Below the pieces are notes generated by a model. It was not told the origin of the DNA, made no database searches, and was given only the letters and a program-made list of their open reading frames with translations. The position numbers were made by a program, and so were the translations under genes. Below, piece by piece: positions 10,691 to 21,406 of a DNA stretch of 64,000 bases. How positions within the stretch are numbered: the first letter of the stretch is position 1; every line of letters begins with the position of its first letter. This DNA comes from Loripinus fragilis (Eukaryota; Mollusca; Bivalvia; Lucinida; Lucinidae): NCBI GenBank assembly GCA_964019695.1, contig OZ026518.1, positions 85,927,950-85,991,949 on the forward strand, given 5' to 3'.

Positions 10691-10821
10691 GCAAAGTAAG
10701 AAAGACGGCAAAGATCAGGAATCGATACAATCAAATACCACACCTGGCCCAGGATACCAATGGGAAAGTAACAAACACACAGTTAGACATCACAAACGAG
10801 AGCCAAGAGGGCAGGACAATG
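10691..10821 (+). repeat. Family D dispersed repeat, copy 1 (partial)
   Basis: AAAGATCAGGAATCGATACA, CCAGGATACCAATGGGAAAG and ACGAGAGCCAAGAGG occur in the family order. The 163-codon plus frame across this area (10573-11064) owes its first half to the repeat. Confidence 0.75.
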
Positions 10822-11059
10822 TACACATATATTACTCTAGTGCATCCGCCACAGTGCTTTCTAAGGGCACTGAGCCGAGGTGAAAGAATGCTTCGTGGAC
10901 AGTCTCCAGCAAAGCCAAATGCCTGCCAATATGATTTCTTGCTGTGTCCTGACATTGAACTATTAGTACCAGCACCTGAAAGTTTATGGAATTCGATCAG
11001 AGCCCTGGTTGTGGCATCATTGCACATTGACATCTTTAATAAGTGTCCTGATCTTAGAA

Positions 11060-11690
11060 CTTGATGATATATGAGCAAGACTGTTTAAGAAAATGAAAAA
11101 TATCAACACTCTGCAATTGTTTTTATATGTGTTTTATTTAAGCGGCGAAAACAAAATTTGCTCCTCTGCAAAACTGGGGGTAGGGTTGTGCATTAGCTCA
11201 TATAGGACAAAATATTTAAGATAGAAAAGCAAACTTTTGGTTTGTATTCGTCAATTGAGTATATGTTTGTTAAACCTAATCTAAAACAGTTTGAAACCAA
11301 TTCAGAGCAGTCGTTAAACTAAATGACGATAGCCAAAATTACCACTTTTAAATTATAATTAAGTTCATGTAACGCACATAATACAACATGTAGCCGTATT
11401 AATGTTAAACAGCTGTCATATGTAGTAAAGACATCCAGTAATATGCAGACTATCAGAATGTTCATTGATTAGCTAGATTTAATGTCTGCTTTCTGTTCCT
11501 CAAACTTTCAATTTTCTTTTTCTCAAATTGATAAAATAACATATGTAACAAGCTGATACAGGCTAACACCCATGCCTACAGTGTGCAAACATCTCCTATT
11601 CGATGCGCCTTGAATCGGTACATACGATAGAATATGTCTAAAAGGGTTTGGGATGGAGCAGGTCATTACTCTAGCTTGCAGTCAAAATCT
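11060..11690 (+). repeat. Diverged long repeat G, unit 1
   Basis: Blocks ATGAGCAAGAC, GTAACGCACATAA, TAACATATGTAACA and GTGCAAACATCT occur in the same order at 12170-12745, about 1.1 kb downstream. Identity between blocks is low, so this is an old tandem duplication. Related blocks occur at 36.1-36.7 kb. Confidence 0.55.
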
Positions 11691-11699
11691 TGTTTGATG

Positions 11700-12164
11700 A
11701 TTATTCTGGTTTTTATGATATGAGGAGGACAATTATTTTACCAGAGAAGCAGAAATAATAAACGATATTGTACATGTATATGACTTGGATAAGGATTTGT
11801 TAAGAATATTATCATTAGAAAGGGAAATTTACTAAATTGTACTGTTTAAATGCGAAAAGATTATTTCCTATGTTCCTCTAGGGTGTATCTTTATTTTAGA
11901 ATTATTCATATTAAGAAATATTGAAAACAAATATTCATAACATCTGTAACAAAGGTACAGGGGCTTAATAATCATCAATACCTAAGATTTAGGCACCAGA
12001 GGCTAGAGATTTTAGCTAGAAAAACATGCGAAATATATTCATTTTTTCCTGAAACATCATTTCTAACATCAAGCCAATGTCCTTGCTCATTTATTATGTC
12101 ATGTAACATAAGTTACAGCCTTTAACAAGTGCTTCAATCTTGTTGTTTAACCTGCAAATTCTAT
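11700..12164. other. No gene recognised
   Basis: AT-rich spacer between the two G units. No frame over 60 codons. Confidence 0.45.
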
Positions 12165-12745
12165 AATTCTTTATAATATGAGCAAGACAATCCCAAAAAA
12201 TGCAAGATATCCAACGGCAGCAAATGTTTTTATATATTTTTTACTTAAATGATGCCTACCAAATTCGGCTCCTTAAAATTTAGTGTAGCATTGGGTTGTT
12301 TCTATAATTGCTCGTATAAGACATTTTATTTAAAGTATAACAGCAAACTTTGGATCTTCTCTAACCCAAATGAGTTTGTTAGTATAAAATCATCAAAACA
12401 TTTTCGAAACTGCACAATTCAGCTAAAAAGTAAATGATATTGGTCACACTTTTCATGTTTAAAGGGTAATCTAATTAAAGTAACGCACATAACACCACAG
12501 GAAGCTGTAATTTGGCTCCAAAAGAATTTATATGTAGCTAAAGTAGTCAATATGCAGACCATATGAGTAATTTAAATAATTAGCCTTCTTTCTGTAGCTC
12601 AAACTTTTAATTTTCTTTTTTTTTTCTAAATTTAATAAGGTAACATATGTAACAGGCTGTCAGAGACTTACGCCCCGGCGAACATAGTGCAAACATCTAT
12701 TAAAAGACGCAGCTTGAAATCCTCCTTTAGATAGGATACGTTTGC
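12165..12745 (+). repeat. Diverged long repeat G, unit 2
   Basis: Counterpart of 11060-11690, with GTAACATATGTAACA at 12640-12654 followed by GGCTGT and GTGCAAACATCT. Confidence 0.55.
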
Positions 12746-13004
12746 GAAATTCCGGATGGGGGACAATAACATTCTCAGCCATCAGTCTAAAGATGGCCCG
12801 ATAAGCTGGGTATTTATAGGAAATCTACGTTATTTTGCATGCAAAATATTGTTATCGAGAAATTATTCATTGTCAAAGTCAGGTAAAGCATTGATGTAAC
12901 CACCATGTGACTAAAATAATTGATATTATGTTTAAAAAGCGTTCGTGTTGAATAGAAACGACCATACCAACACAAACCATAGCTTTTATTAACGAGCAAT
13001 TTCT

Positions 13005-13175
13005 CATTATGGTCGCCATATTTATGACGTCATAACTAGCCTCAGACGCGGATTCGAGATGGGTGACCACCTTTAAATCAAAGGTTAGACTCCATTGAAG
13101 GTTTTGATATAGGTCACCATAAATCGGCACACAAATCGCACGGGACCTATTTTTTGTCCCTAAGGGCCCTGACTA
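13005..13175 (-). repeat. Dispersed repeat F, reverse copy
   Basis: The reverse complement reads GCCGATTTATGGTGACCTAT, GGTCACCCATCT and TATGACGTCAT, matching 8850-8980. Confidence 0.65.
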
Positions 13176-13510
13176 AAAGCCATGTTTCTTTCTTTGTTTA
13201 TACTTTAGGGAAGTTGCAAATTTGCGCAAGAAGTTGAACATGGTCTTTTAAGACTTCTGGTCACTGACGCACAGCAGACTTATCATATTAAGGCTTAATT
13301 TAGAAATTATCAATGAATTTTCTGTTTCCATAGAAATTAGTGCAAAATGCAGATAAATTACGGTAATGCGGTTTGGTATTCAGTTTTATTTACTGTTGAG
13401 TCCTTATCTTTGCTTTATCTCCTTGTTATATCTTGATTTATATGTTCTAGGAGATGATGCATTGATAGGTTAGGGGTATTTCATGCAAACCAAACATCTA
13501 TGTGTCTTGA
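13176..13510. other. No gene recognised
   Basis: AT-rich. Nothing seen. Confidence 0.45.
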
Positions 13511-13735
13511 TCCACATCTGAATTAAGGGTGGGGTTGGCGCCATTTAAGTGTTTGCTATGTCTTTGTGCGCGTCTGTTTATATGTGCTTTGTGGTCACCT
13601 GCTGGGAAAGGGCTGACCTCTTGGCTCTCGTTTGTGGTGTCTAATTGTAAGTTTGTCACTTTCCCATTGGTATCCTGGGTCAGGTGTGGTACTTGATTGT
13701 ATCGATTCCTGATTTTTGCACCCTTACTTACTTTG
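13511..13735 (-). repeat. Family D dispersed repeat, copy 2
   Basis: On the minus strand it reads AAAATCAGGAATCGATACAA through TGGGAAAGTGACAAAC and GGTGACCACAAAGCACATAT. It lacks the block with TTCCAAGGCGGTAC present in longer copies, so it carries an internal deletion of about 100 bp. Confidence 0.85.
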
Positions 13736-14330
13736 GAGCTAATACTGTTCAAAACCAAATGGAATTCATTCATTGTGAATGCTCCATTCTTTCATTAAAT
13801 GCTGTTTTTGATTCCCCAAATTGTTTTTGCAGTGTGCTGAAACAACAGGGCAAACTTACTTTCAGGAATTTAACATCATTTACGTGTGGCACATTGTATC
13901 CTCCGTAGCCCGAATACTAAATCTTGTGGGGCTGTAACTACATGTAGATGATGCTTTGGAATATAAGCCATAAAAACTCAATACCGACAAGCTATGGAAA
14001 ATTGGAATTTTCAAAACATTTCCATAGAGCAAAAAGTGATACTTAACTTTTTTCCAAGTGACAATGCGTTTATTAATGGATAAATTGCAGATGTTTTAGG
14101 TAATGTTTTGATTATTTTTTTTTATAGACGCAACTTCATCGTTCATGACATTTATTATCTATTTACGACTTCTATCTAACCTTATTTCTATGATTTGTAA
14201 ATGATGGCGTTCTGTCCTATTGTCTAAATCGATTTTGAAAGGGCAGTAAAGCAAACAGTATTAGAAAGTCAATGAGTTTTAGAACAGTGGGAAAATATTT
14301 GATTATTATGTATGTTGCTGGAATTTACAG

Positions 14331-14428
14331 TGGAACAAATACCAATGGAAGTCTGCTTTATGTCGTCTACGGAGTTTGACATTTTTCCTCCCGGTTTTCG
14401 CAGGAACTTGAGGGAACATGACAAGCGG
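14331..14428 (+). CDS. Candidate internal exon, unknown protein
   Basis: A 98-bp island is bounded by GAATTTACAG (acceptor) and GTATGT (donor). Its open frame contributes two bases then 32 codons: EQIPMEVCFMSSTEFDIFPP followed by GFRRNLREHDKR. Composition is protein-like and more GC-rich than its surroundings, and no copy is seen elsewhere in the window, unlike the repeats around it. The exon ends in phase 0. I do not recognise the protein and see no catalytic motif. It may belong to the same plus-strand gene as 15868-16017 and 21407-21515, but at least one more exon would be needed to reconcile phase. A minus-strand frame overlaps but lacks convincing splice borders. Confidence 0.4.
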
Positions 14429-14850
14429 GTATGTATAGCTCCACCGCAAGGACGTACAGTACTTATTAATATGTACATGTACCTTGTGTGCGCAGATGCT
14501 ACTACTATCTCGTACCGATCTGTTCTAACTTTACCGGGTCGTTTGTTGTGCTCTGGACATGTGCATTATGATCTTTATAAAAATCCTTAGAATAGTTTTC
14601 CTTTTAACACTATTTTCGACTTAAATTCTACAATTTTAAACAGATTTATTCTTAATTTTTCAATTGATTTTGCCGTAGTCTGAAGATGTGCATGTGACTT
14701 CGATATAATTCTGAGATTAATTTTAGTCCATTTTTGTACGTTGTCAACTTAGACATCTCATATCATGTTTTAAAAGACTGCTTTCAATTAGACATCCGAT
14801 CTTGATCAACACTTAGATTAGACAATCGCAACCCTTGGTAGGACAAGATG

Positions 14851-15078
14851 TAGATTTCCAACCATGTGGTATGTGCGACCAGCAAAGTCTCAGATCAGCC
14901 TGCGCATACACGCAGTCTGATCAGAGCCTTTGCTGGTCGCTTGAATTTTCTATGAGTGTCAAGCTACTGACTGAACATCATTTGGAGTTTCTAAGCTAAA
15001 AAATGAGGCTGTACAGGCTCGTCTGTGGCTACACATGTCAAAATGCCACATTGTTTGAAACCACATGTCACGGCTCAT
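14851..15078 (-). mobile_element. Family A MITE, copy 3 (reverse)
   Basis: Reverse-orientation copy with GATTTCCAACCATGTGGTAT at the left and CACATGTCACGGCTCAT at the right, around the TGCGCATACACGCAG hairpin. It lies in what would be an intron of the candidate gene. Confidence 0.87.
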
Positions 15079-15455
15079 ATCATATTTCCATAAGCAAACA
15101 GAATAGACCCTGATCAGGCAGCTCTTATAAGAGTTAAGAGCTGCCTGACCAGGCTTTGCTCTGTTTGCAAAGGCGTCTCTATGAGGTAAAGAGTTAAAGT
15201 TTGTGTTTATTTTTTTCAGATAGTGCAGACGTAAACAAGAAAAGAAACGATGACCCAGCATTTGTAACATTTATTCTTGTTCAAACACTGAACAATTAAA
15301 CAAAAGTAAAATATAATCATTAATAGAACACTTAACCGATTCAGTGAAAACAAAAAGAGGAAAATAACGGAAGTCAAGTATGGATAATTTTAGTTTTTAA
15401 AGCCTTAATAATTATTGTAACTTCGCTTAATGTGTAGTTTGGCAATATTTCAACA
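15079..15455. other. No gene recognised; short inverted repeat near 15110-15160
   Basis: CAGGCAGCTCTTA / TAAGAGCTGCCTG near 15115-15150 is a short hairpin. The rest is AT-rich. Confidence 0.5.
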
Positions 15456-15805
15456 GAAAGAACACTAAACAAACATATATGATAAAGGTGAACAAAAAAG
15501 CAGGCTTTACCTTAAGAAAGAACACTGAACAAACATATATGATAAAGTTGAACAAAAAAGCAGACTTTACTTTTAAGAAAGAACACTAAACAAACATATA
15601 TGATAAAGGTGAACAAAAAGCAGGCTTTACCTTTAAGAAAGAACACTGAACAAACATATATGATAAAGGTGAACAAAAAAGCAGGCTTTACCCTGAACAA
15701 GCATGTTATAGAGGTTAACGAAAAGCAGGCTTTACCTTTAAGAAAAAACAGTGAACAAACATATATGATTAAGGTGAACAAAATAAGCAGGCATTACCTT
15801 TAAGT
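15456..15805. repeat. ~60-bp minisatellite, six units
   Basis: Units of 60-61 bp contain GAACACTGAACAAACATATA, TGATAAAGGTGAACAAAAA and GCAGGCTTTACC. One unit near 15690 is truncated. Open frames on both strands reflect the period and are not genes. The array ends about 60 bp before a candidate exon. Confidence 0.92.
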
Positions 15806-15867
15806 GAGAAAAAAACATAGTGATAATAATAATCAAATATCAACAAAAAACTTACATAAGCAACTAG

Positions 15868-16017
15868 GATGAGCGTATGTTCGGCCACAGCTGCAGCGTC
15901 TGCCCGACCCCGCGGACGACCTAGTAGAAGTGCCAGCTCGGGACATGCGGGAAGGGCAAGCATCACAGAGCAGTTAATGATGATTACGGAGAGAGCTGAG
16001 AAAAACACAGAGAAAAG
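15868..16017 (+). CDS. Candidate internal exon, coiled-coil-like segment of a membrane protein
   Basis: This GC-rich island sits in AT-rich repeats. The plus frame from 15869 reads MSVCSATAAASARPRGRPSR, a Ser/Gly/Ala stretch, then SITEQLMMITERAEKNTEK with heptad-like spacing. The donor AAAAG/GTATGA at 16017/16018 leaves two bases (AG), which join the first base of the exon at 21407 to make an Arg codon in frame. The acceptor is weak: AACTAG at 15867, or CATAAG at 15860. A competing minus-strand exon (15856-15995) has better splice signals but a peptide that cannot be linked to anything else here. Function unknown. Confidence 0.4.
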
Positions 16018-16032
16018 GTATGACTTTTTGGA

Positions 16033-17199
16033 TACTGTAAAGGCGGCACCTCATAAATGCGCAATTAGGACTGGTCAACCTTAGACATAGGTAAAAGCTG
16101 AAACTGAGGCGTGGTTTTTATTAAAAAGTAACTGTATCATCTTGCGCCATTACCTCAGTATTGTTTTGTTTGATTTGATTCTTTACGCCCCATCAGCACT
16201 CTTTCAGTTAAATAGGGACGAATCTTCCTGGGTTGAACGAGTACTAAGCCAGGATAAATGTGTCTTGCTCAAGGACCACAACGCAGTGACGCCGGTGAGG
16301 CTCGAACCCGCGGCCCCTGGGTCTCGAGTCAAACACTCTACCACTGAGCCACTGCGCTCCTCATTACCTCAGTATAAACGTCTATACTGAGGTAATGGCA
16401 CAAGGGTCAACCTTAGACATAGGTAAAAGCTTAAACTGAGGCGTGGTTTTATTCAAAAGTAACTGTCATCCTGCGCCATTACCTCAGTATAGACGTCTAT
16501 ACTGAGGTAATGGCGCAAGGGTCAACCTTAGACATAGGTAAAAGCTGAAACTGAGGCGTGGTTTTATTCAATAGTAACTGTATCATCTTGCGCCATTACC
16601 TTGGTGTAGATGTCTATACTGAGGTAATTGCGCAAGGGTCAACTTAAGACATAGGTAAAAGCTGAAACTGAGGTGTTGTTTTATTCAAAAGTAACTGTAT
16701 CATCTTGCGCCATTACCTCAATATAGACGGCCATACTTAGGTACATGTAATGGCGCAAGGGTGAACCTTAGACATAGGTAAAAGCTGAAACTGAGGCGTG
16801 GTTTTATTCAAAAGTAAATGTATTATCTTGCGCCTTTACCTCAATATAGACGTCTTTACTAAGGTAATGGCGCAAGGGTCAACCTTAGACATAGGTAAAA
16901 GCTGAAACTGAGGCGTGGTTTTATTCAAAAGTAAATGTATTATCTTGCGCCTTTACCTCAATATAGACGTCTTTACTAAGGTAATGGCGCAAGGGTCAAC
17001 CTTAGACATAGGTAAAAGCTGAAACTGAGGCGTGGTTTTCTTCAAAAGTAACTGTATCATCCTTCGCCATTACCTCAATATAGACGTCTATACGAAGGTA
17101 ATGGCGCAAGGGTCAAACCAAGCCTCAGTTTCAGCTGTTACCTATGTCTAAGGTTGACCAGTCCTTATTACGCATACATGAGGTGCCGCCTTTACAGTA
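16033..17199. mobile_element. TIR element built of 117-bp palindromic tandem repeats
   Basis: The ends are ~80-bp inverted repeats: TACTGTAAAGGCGGCACCTC at left, and GAGGTGCCGCCTTTACAGTA at right, each followed inward by the GGACTGGTCAACCTTAGACA segment. Between them about seven units of 115-123 bp start at 16408, 16523, 16640, 16763, 16880, 16997 and so on. Each carries a palindrome; at 16473-16516 it is a perfect 44-bp one centred on AGACGTCT. Units at 16763 and 16880 are nearly identical downstream of their starts, implying recent duplication. The element begins 15 bp past the candidate donor site. Confidence 0.85.
16162..16361 (-). mobile_element. V-type tRNA-derived SINE, complete, 14-bp target duplication
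   Basis: Read on the minus strand, it starts GGAGCGCAGTGGCTCAGTGG (A box) and has GGGTTCGAGCC (B box). Next comes a V-like central block, GTCCTTGAGCAAGACAC, and an end reading GGGGCGTAAAGAATCAAATC with an A/C-rich tail. CATTACCTCAGTAT occurs directly at both sides (16148-16161 and 16362-16375), a 14-bp target site duplication made from the host palindrome unit. It is therefore an intact retroposition into the 117-bp repeat element. V-SINEs are a known superfamily; assignment to it rests on the tRNA head and central block seen here. Confidence 0.9.
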
Positions 17200-17248
17200 C
17201 CATACATGTATGCAATAAATACCAAAATCTCACGAGCAAGCCCATATC

Positions 17249-17455
17249 AGCCGGCACGATATTTCCAACCACTTGGCATTTTGGCATGAATAGACTCAGC
17301 CTCCTATTAAGCTTAGAAACTCAAAATTTTGTTGGCTCATTAGCTTAATATGCAAGCGACTAGCAAAGGCTCTGATCATACTGTGCGTATGCTTGGTTGA
17401 TCTGAGCCTTGCTGGTCACACAGACCACATTGTTGGAAATCTCATGTCGTGGCTC
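17249..17455 (+). mobile_element. Family A MITE, copy 4 (internal deletion)
   Basis: Begins GCCGGCACGATATTTCCAAC and ends CTCATGTCGTGGCTCA. It is shorter than the other copies because the segment around AGACGAGCCTG is missing. Confidence 0.82.
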
Positions 17456-17659
17456 AAACATTTTAGCATCCCTGTATCAACTTTATTGGGTGTTTTGTTT
17501 AATTTAGAAATAGCTTCGTGATTACAGCATGCTGTGAAACAATGCAAACCCCCAAACTACACGCTCAAAATATTTAACGGAGTACCTGCTAATTTTCCAT
17601 AGGTGATAATGTTAACCCCTGTCTAATAGACATGAAATGCATTTAAGAAAGACAACTAT

Positions 17660-18353
17660 AAAAACTTGAATGAGATTGAATTTCGTCGAGATCCCATCAG
17701 CTGTTATGGGGTTAGCGCCCCTTGAGCATCTTAAAAATGTATGGATAATGTTGTGACCACTCTAGCGTCTGAATTTTTGATTGGATCTTCTTCATAATTT
17801 CATGTAAAAGCTTGGATGAGTTTGAAATTCTGCAGGATCCGACCAGGGACATATGAGTTAGCTGCCCTTGAGCATCTGGAAAAATCCCGATAGACTTATA
17901 ATACGAGATATTCTTGTGACCACTCCCGTGCCATGTTATTGGATCTTCTTCTTTCTTGCAGTCAACAAGGGCACCCATACATACATACCACTCCAGCGCC
18001 TTCGTTTTTCATTTGATTTTCTTCATACTTGTAGGTTACAAATGTACCAGGACATACATAAAAGCATAGGTGAGTTTGAGTTTTGGTCAGATTCCATCTT
18101 TGACTACGGAGTAAGCTGTCCTTGAGCATCTAGAAATGTACTTTCACCAGGTTTCCTCTGCAATTTTTCTTCAGATCTTTTTAATACTTGTAGAACACCA
18201 GAACTGGTATAATATATGATTTTTTTTTTTAAATTTATTCCTGATCAATGTATCACGTTCAGAGTTACCTGCTTTTGAGCATTGTAAATTATGGTGTCTC
18301 CAAACATTATGCTGGCTCCCAAGAGAGCGATCGTTGCCCATTGGGCTACTTGT
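17660..18353 (+). repeat. Degenerate tandem-repeat element with terminal hairpin (family E-like)
   Basis: CCTTGAGCATCT recurs at 17720, 17868 and 18119 (and TTTGAGCATTG at 18274) inside units of about 150-250 bp containing GGATCTTCTTC. The 3' end reads GAGCGATCGTTGCCCATTGG then GCTACTTGTT. That is the same layout (GAGCGATC, short hairpin, CTTGTT) as the end of the element at 24437-25602. Confidence 0.6.
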
Positions 18354-18756
18354 TACACTAAGCGTTCCATGGAGATTTCTGGAAACGGATTACTTTATTT
18401 TTTATCAACAAGCATCGTCCTTGATAGGTAACCAAACTAATCACAGGACAAACATGTGTTTGCCTTATTAACCCAACTATTGATATGAGTCAGACTATGA
18501 GTGCAGTTGTATTGTGATCAATGGCAAAAAACACAGTGTTCCTTTAAATATTTTGAGCAGTTCACACCAAATCGGGATTTCCGTCCTTTTTACCCATGTG
18601 AGCATACCCGTACCAGCTCGTGGAAAAGATAAGCCGGTGATCACGAGGGACGGATTTTTCTATCCCGCCCTCACACTCATGATAGATTCTTATAATATGG
18701 GTTAGCACTTGAGATGTTGGCATTTGCGTAAAGTTACTCTATAAACGTTTATGCAG

Positions 18757-18899
18757 TTACCTGAGGCGAGTTCAACAAAGCGAGAGCTCGCGGGCGCTCA
18801 TTGTTCTGGTACCTATCTTTATTCGTAATGTATAAAGCCTGACATCAGTACAACGAGCGCTTGAAAGCGCTTGCATTGTTGAACTCGCGTCTGGTAAGG
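18757..18899. mobile_element. ~143-bp inverted-repeat MITE
   Basis: TTACCTGAGGCGAGTTCAAC and GTTGAACTCGCGTCTGGTAA are inverted, with GCGCTCATTGT/ACAACGAGCGC further in. Confidence 0.7.
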
Positions 18900-20170
18900 C
18901 AAGAGATATGTATTTGGGTCTGGTCGCCAGAAAGCTTCTCTCGTGTGAGCACTACACTGAACAAAGTTTCTAATTGGTCACTTTTTAAACTCATTATTTC
19001 TGATCAAGCGCTATTAACATTGAAATGATTTTTTGCCTGTAAATGTGCAGTTTAATGGGCAAAAGTTTAGCGGTTTTTCAGAAAAGTTGTCTTTCAATGT
19101 ACGGTTTTTTGATTAAAAATGCAAAAATATGCTTTTCTGAAGTAAATGGTTTAGATTGAAGTTTTATATCAAATTTAAGTTCAGATGGTAATAGACTGGT
19201 GTAGTCGTATGAAAAACACCAAACGCTTGAAACTTTGACTAATGTAGATTTTTACGCATTTTTTAAAATATCACATTTGTTTTTAGATTTTTGAAATTCA
19301 TTAGTAGCTTGTGCAAAAAGTGTTGTATGCGTTTTATTTTATAAACATTTCAATGCTGCTGCGCACTTCCGGTTTGAATGTAAAACTTAAAAAGTCAATT
19401 TGACGGTACTTTGCATTATATTTTTTTTCAATTTCCAAACTTGAATAGCGACGTCCAGTAGTAATACATTATCGCTGAAAAATTTCAATACCGTATCACA
19501 GAAAATAAGGCGTACAGAACAGTACGAACTTCCTATGTAAACTACATGCAAAAGCTGAACAGAAAAGAGGAGTCTGATTGAAGCAGATCATTTTAAGTGT
19601 GTTCGTCTTTAATCACGGCAATCAGAAACATTTTGATACAAACAAAAATACAAATGGATGGCATCTCTGTGGAATATTTCATATTATAGGAAAAATGTGA
19701 CTTTTTGAAATGAGGGTACCTTTACTCTAGCATCGTCTGTGGAAGACGTACCAGCCATTTTAAAATGAAATGACATGCAGAGTGTCGGCAAGACATAAGT
19801 TGGCGTATATAAGCATGAATTTTGTTTAACCAAATCTCACATTCAAAACTAACGTAAAAATGTAAGTTGACCAATTAGAATTTTGCTCAGTGTATGTAAT
19901 ACCACGGATCCTAAATTGCCAATATAGGCTCCGTGGCAATGCAAATGTACATTCAAAAATTGTCAAGTGGTGCAGTAGACATTTACAACAGTAAACAGCA
20001 TCACTCATTATAATTGTGTCTCGGACCTTAGACATGAATGGAGATTGATTCATTCTGACAAGTGTCTGTCTAATTTCCTTCCAAGTCTGAACAGATTGTA
20101 CGTGCTCAATGGTAATAAGTTACTGGGTCTGTTGTGAGTTACTTTTGTTGGGGACTTCCCAGCCAGCAGA
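18900..20170. other. No gene recognised
   Basis: AT-rich with no strong repeat shared elsewhere. A 75-codon minus frame (19826-20053) has no motif. It would be intron if the three-exon model is right. Confidence 0.45.
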
Positions 20171-20175
20171 CGATT

Positions 20176-20224
20176 TCGGGCAACAATCTGCCCTCCGTTT
20201 CGCTAGCGGGCGGAGGGTGGCCCG
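20176..20224. repeat. GC-rich hairpin
   Basis: CGGGCAACAATCTGCCCTCC pairs with GGAGGGTGGCCCG across GTTTCGCTAGCGGGC. It resembles the hairpins inside family C (GTTTCGCTGGCGG). Confidence 0.55.
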
Positions 20225-20505
20225 ATTTTGTTTTCTTACTGGGTACCTAGTTGATAGCTCAGTATTATAAAGCCATGATCAGATAGAATGTACATAAAAA
20301 TGTGTCACTTGTCGCATATGTGAGCACTGAGGTTTAGATGAGCCTGCACATATATGCAGACTCATCAGTACATTTACCACACACACGTTCAGAGTCTTAA
20401 AGTAGATACAGGCTCAGACAAAACAAACTATATGCCTACAAGCTAGCAATGCACACAGATGTAAATAGTGACTTTGCGGCTGACCTATTTTAAAAGTCAA
20501 TTCTT

Positions 20506-20724
20506 CACTATACGCCTAACGTCCTTTTTGCTGGACATATGCAAACAGTGCAGACCAAGATATGACGCCGCAGAAAGCGGCATCTGATCAGGGTCTACAC
20601 TATTTGCTTACATATTGTTATATTTAAAAGATGGGAATAAAAATGTAAAATACCACCCTAACATTTAAAACGGAAATGGACTGGTCCAATCGATAAGTGG
20701 TAGGCGTCATTCGGCTTAAATGGG
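20506..20724 (+). mobile_element. piggyBac-like MITE (family B), copy 2
   Basis: Shares GGACATATGCAAACAGTGCA, ATACCACCC and ATTCGGCTTAAATGGG with 7445-7654. The right end is GGG followed by TTAT, a decayed TTAA. The left end is degenerate. Confidence 0.75.
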
Positions 20725-20769
20725 TTATAAGAACTTCTGTTTGGCAGTCATTCAAATGTTGTTAATTCA

Positions 20770-20987
20770 ACTCAAGCCGAATGAAACATCCTAGTTTATT
20801 AATTGGACCAGTCCATTTCCGTTTTAAGGGTTGTTGGGCGGTGTTGCTTTTGTTTGTTTTGTTTTCAATTTTATTCAACTTCTAATAGACATTCTGTAAT
20901 CAAACAGCAGAGACCATGATCAGACGTCGGATCTGGGTCTGCACTGTTTGTCTATGTCCCACAAAAAGGGCACTAGGCTTATATGGG
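20770..20987 (-). mobile_element. piggyBac-like MITE (family B), copy 3 (inverted)
   Basis: Inverse of copy 2: CAAGCCGAATG near the left and GGCTTATATGGG at the right, followed by an intact TTAA (20988-20991). Copies 2 and 3 lie tail to tail about 45 bp apart and share GGACCAGTCCATTTCCGTTT in inverse orientation, so they can pair. Confidence 0.78.
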
Positions 20988-21146
20988 TTAATAGGAACCC
21001 ATCTCCTTGATGACAACGGCATGATCAGCTGACTTCCTCATCTGGACCTACACTATTTGCAAAAGGAAATGGAAATTTGGTAAGGCTATGCCAATATGGC
21101 GCTTTTAACGCCAACTATGGTATTTATAGTAAGAAACACTGAGACA

Positions 21147-21385
21147 TGAGCCGCGACATGTGATTTCCAACACTGTGGCATTTTGACAAGTGTAAACTCA
21201 GACGAGCCCGTGAAGCTTCCTGTTAAGCTTAGAAACTCCAAATTTTGTTCGGTCAGTAGCTTAACACTCAAAGCATATTCAAACGACTAGCAAAGGCTCT
21301 GATCAGACGGCGCGTATGTGCAGGCTGGTCTGAGCCTTTGCTGGTCGCACATATGGCATTGTTGGAAATCTCATGCCACGACTCA
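21147..21385 (+). mobile_element. Family A MITE, copy 5
   Basis: Begins GAGCCGCGACATGTGATTTC and ends CATGCCACGACTC. It ends about 21 bases before the acceptor of the candidate terminal exon. Confidence 0.87.
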
Positions 21386-21406
21386 CATTGTTTTCTTTCC
21401 TTCCAG

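Noticed and set aside
10573..11064. 163-codon plus-strand frame, the second longest in the window
   Set aside because: Its first half is family D repeat sequence. The second half has no recognised motif, and a minus frame of 115 codons overlaps it.
13833..13937. Possible terminal exon after the acceptor ATTGTTTTTGCAG, 34 codons then TAA
   Set aside because: Only a single splice signal and a short frame. It would end a gene just before the better-supported candidate exon, with no upstream partner seen.
15856..15995. Minus-strand exon with strong acceptor (GTGTTTTTCTCAG) and perfect GTAAGT donor, hydrophobic peptide
   Set aside because: It overlaps the plus-strand exon at 15868-16017, which joins in phase to a convincing terminal exon. 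No minus-strand partner exon was found. It remains the main alternative.
15456..17199. Direct repeats resembling a CRISPR array
   Set aside because: Repeats of 60 and 117 bp are contiguous, without unique spacers, and the DNA is eukaryotic.
18514..18705. GC-rich plus frame near GTACCAGCTCGTGG
   Set aside because: It looks like a dispersed mollusc repeat from memory, the reading frame has no motif, and no clean splice pair bounds it.
20270..20420. Possible extra family A copy
   Set aside because: Only GATGAGCCTGCACATATATG-like sequence resembles it. Ends are missing, so it is too weak to call.
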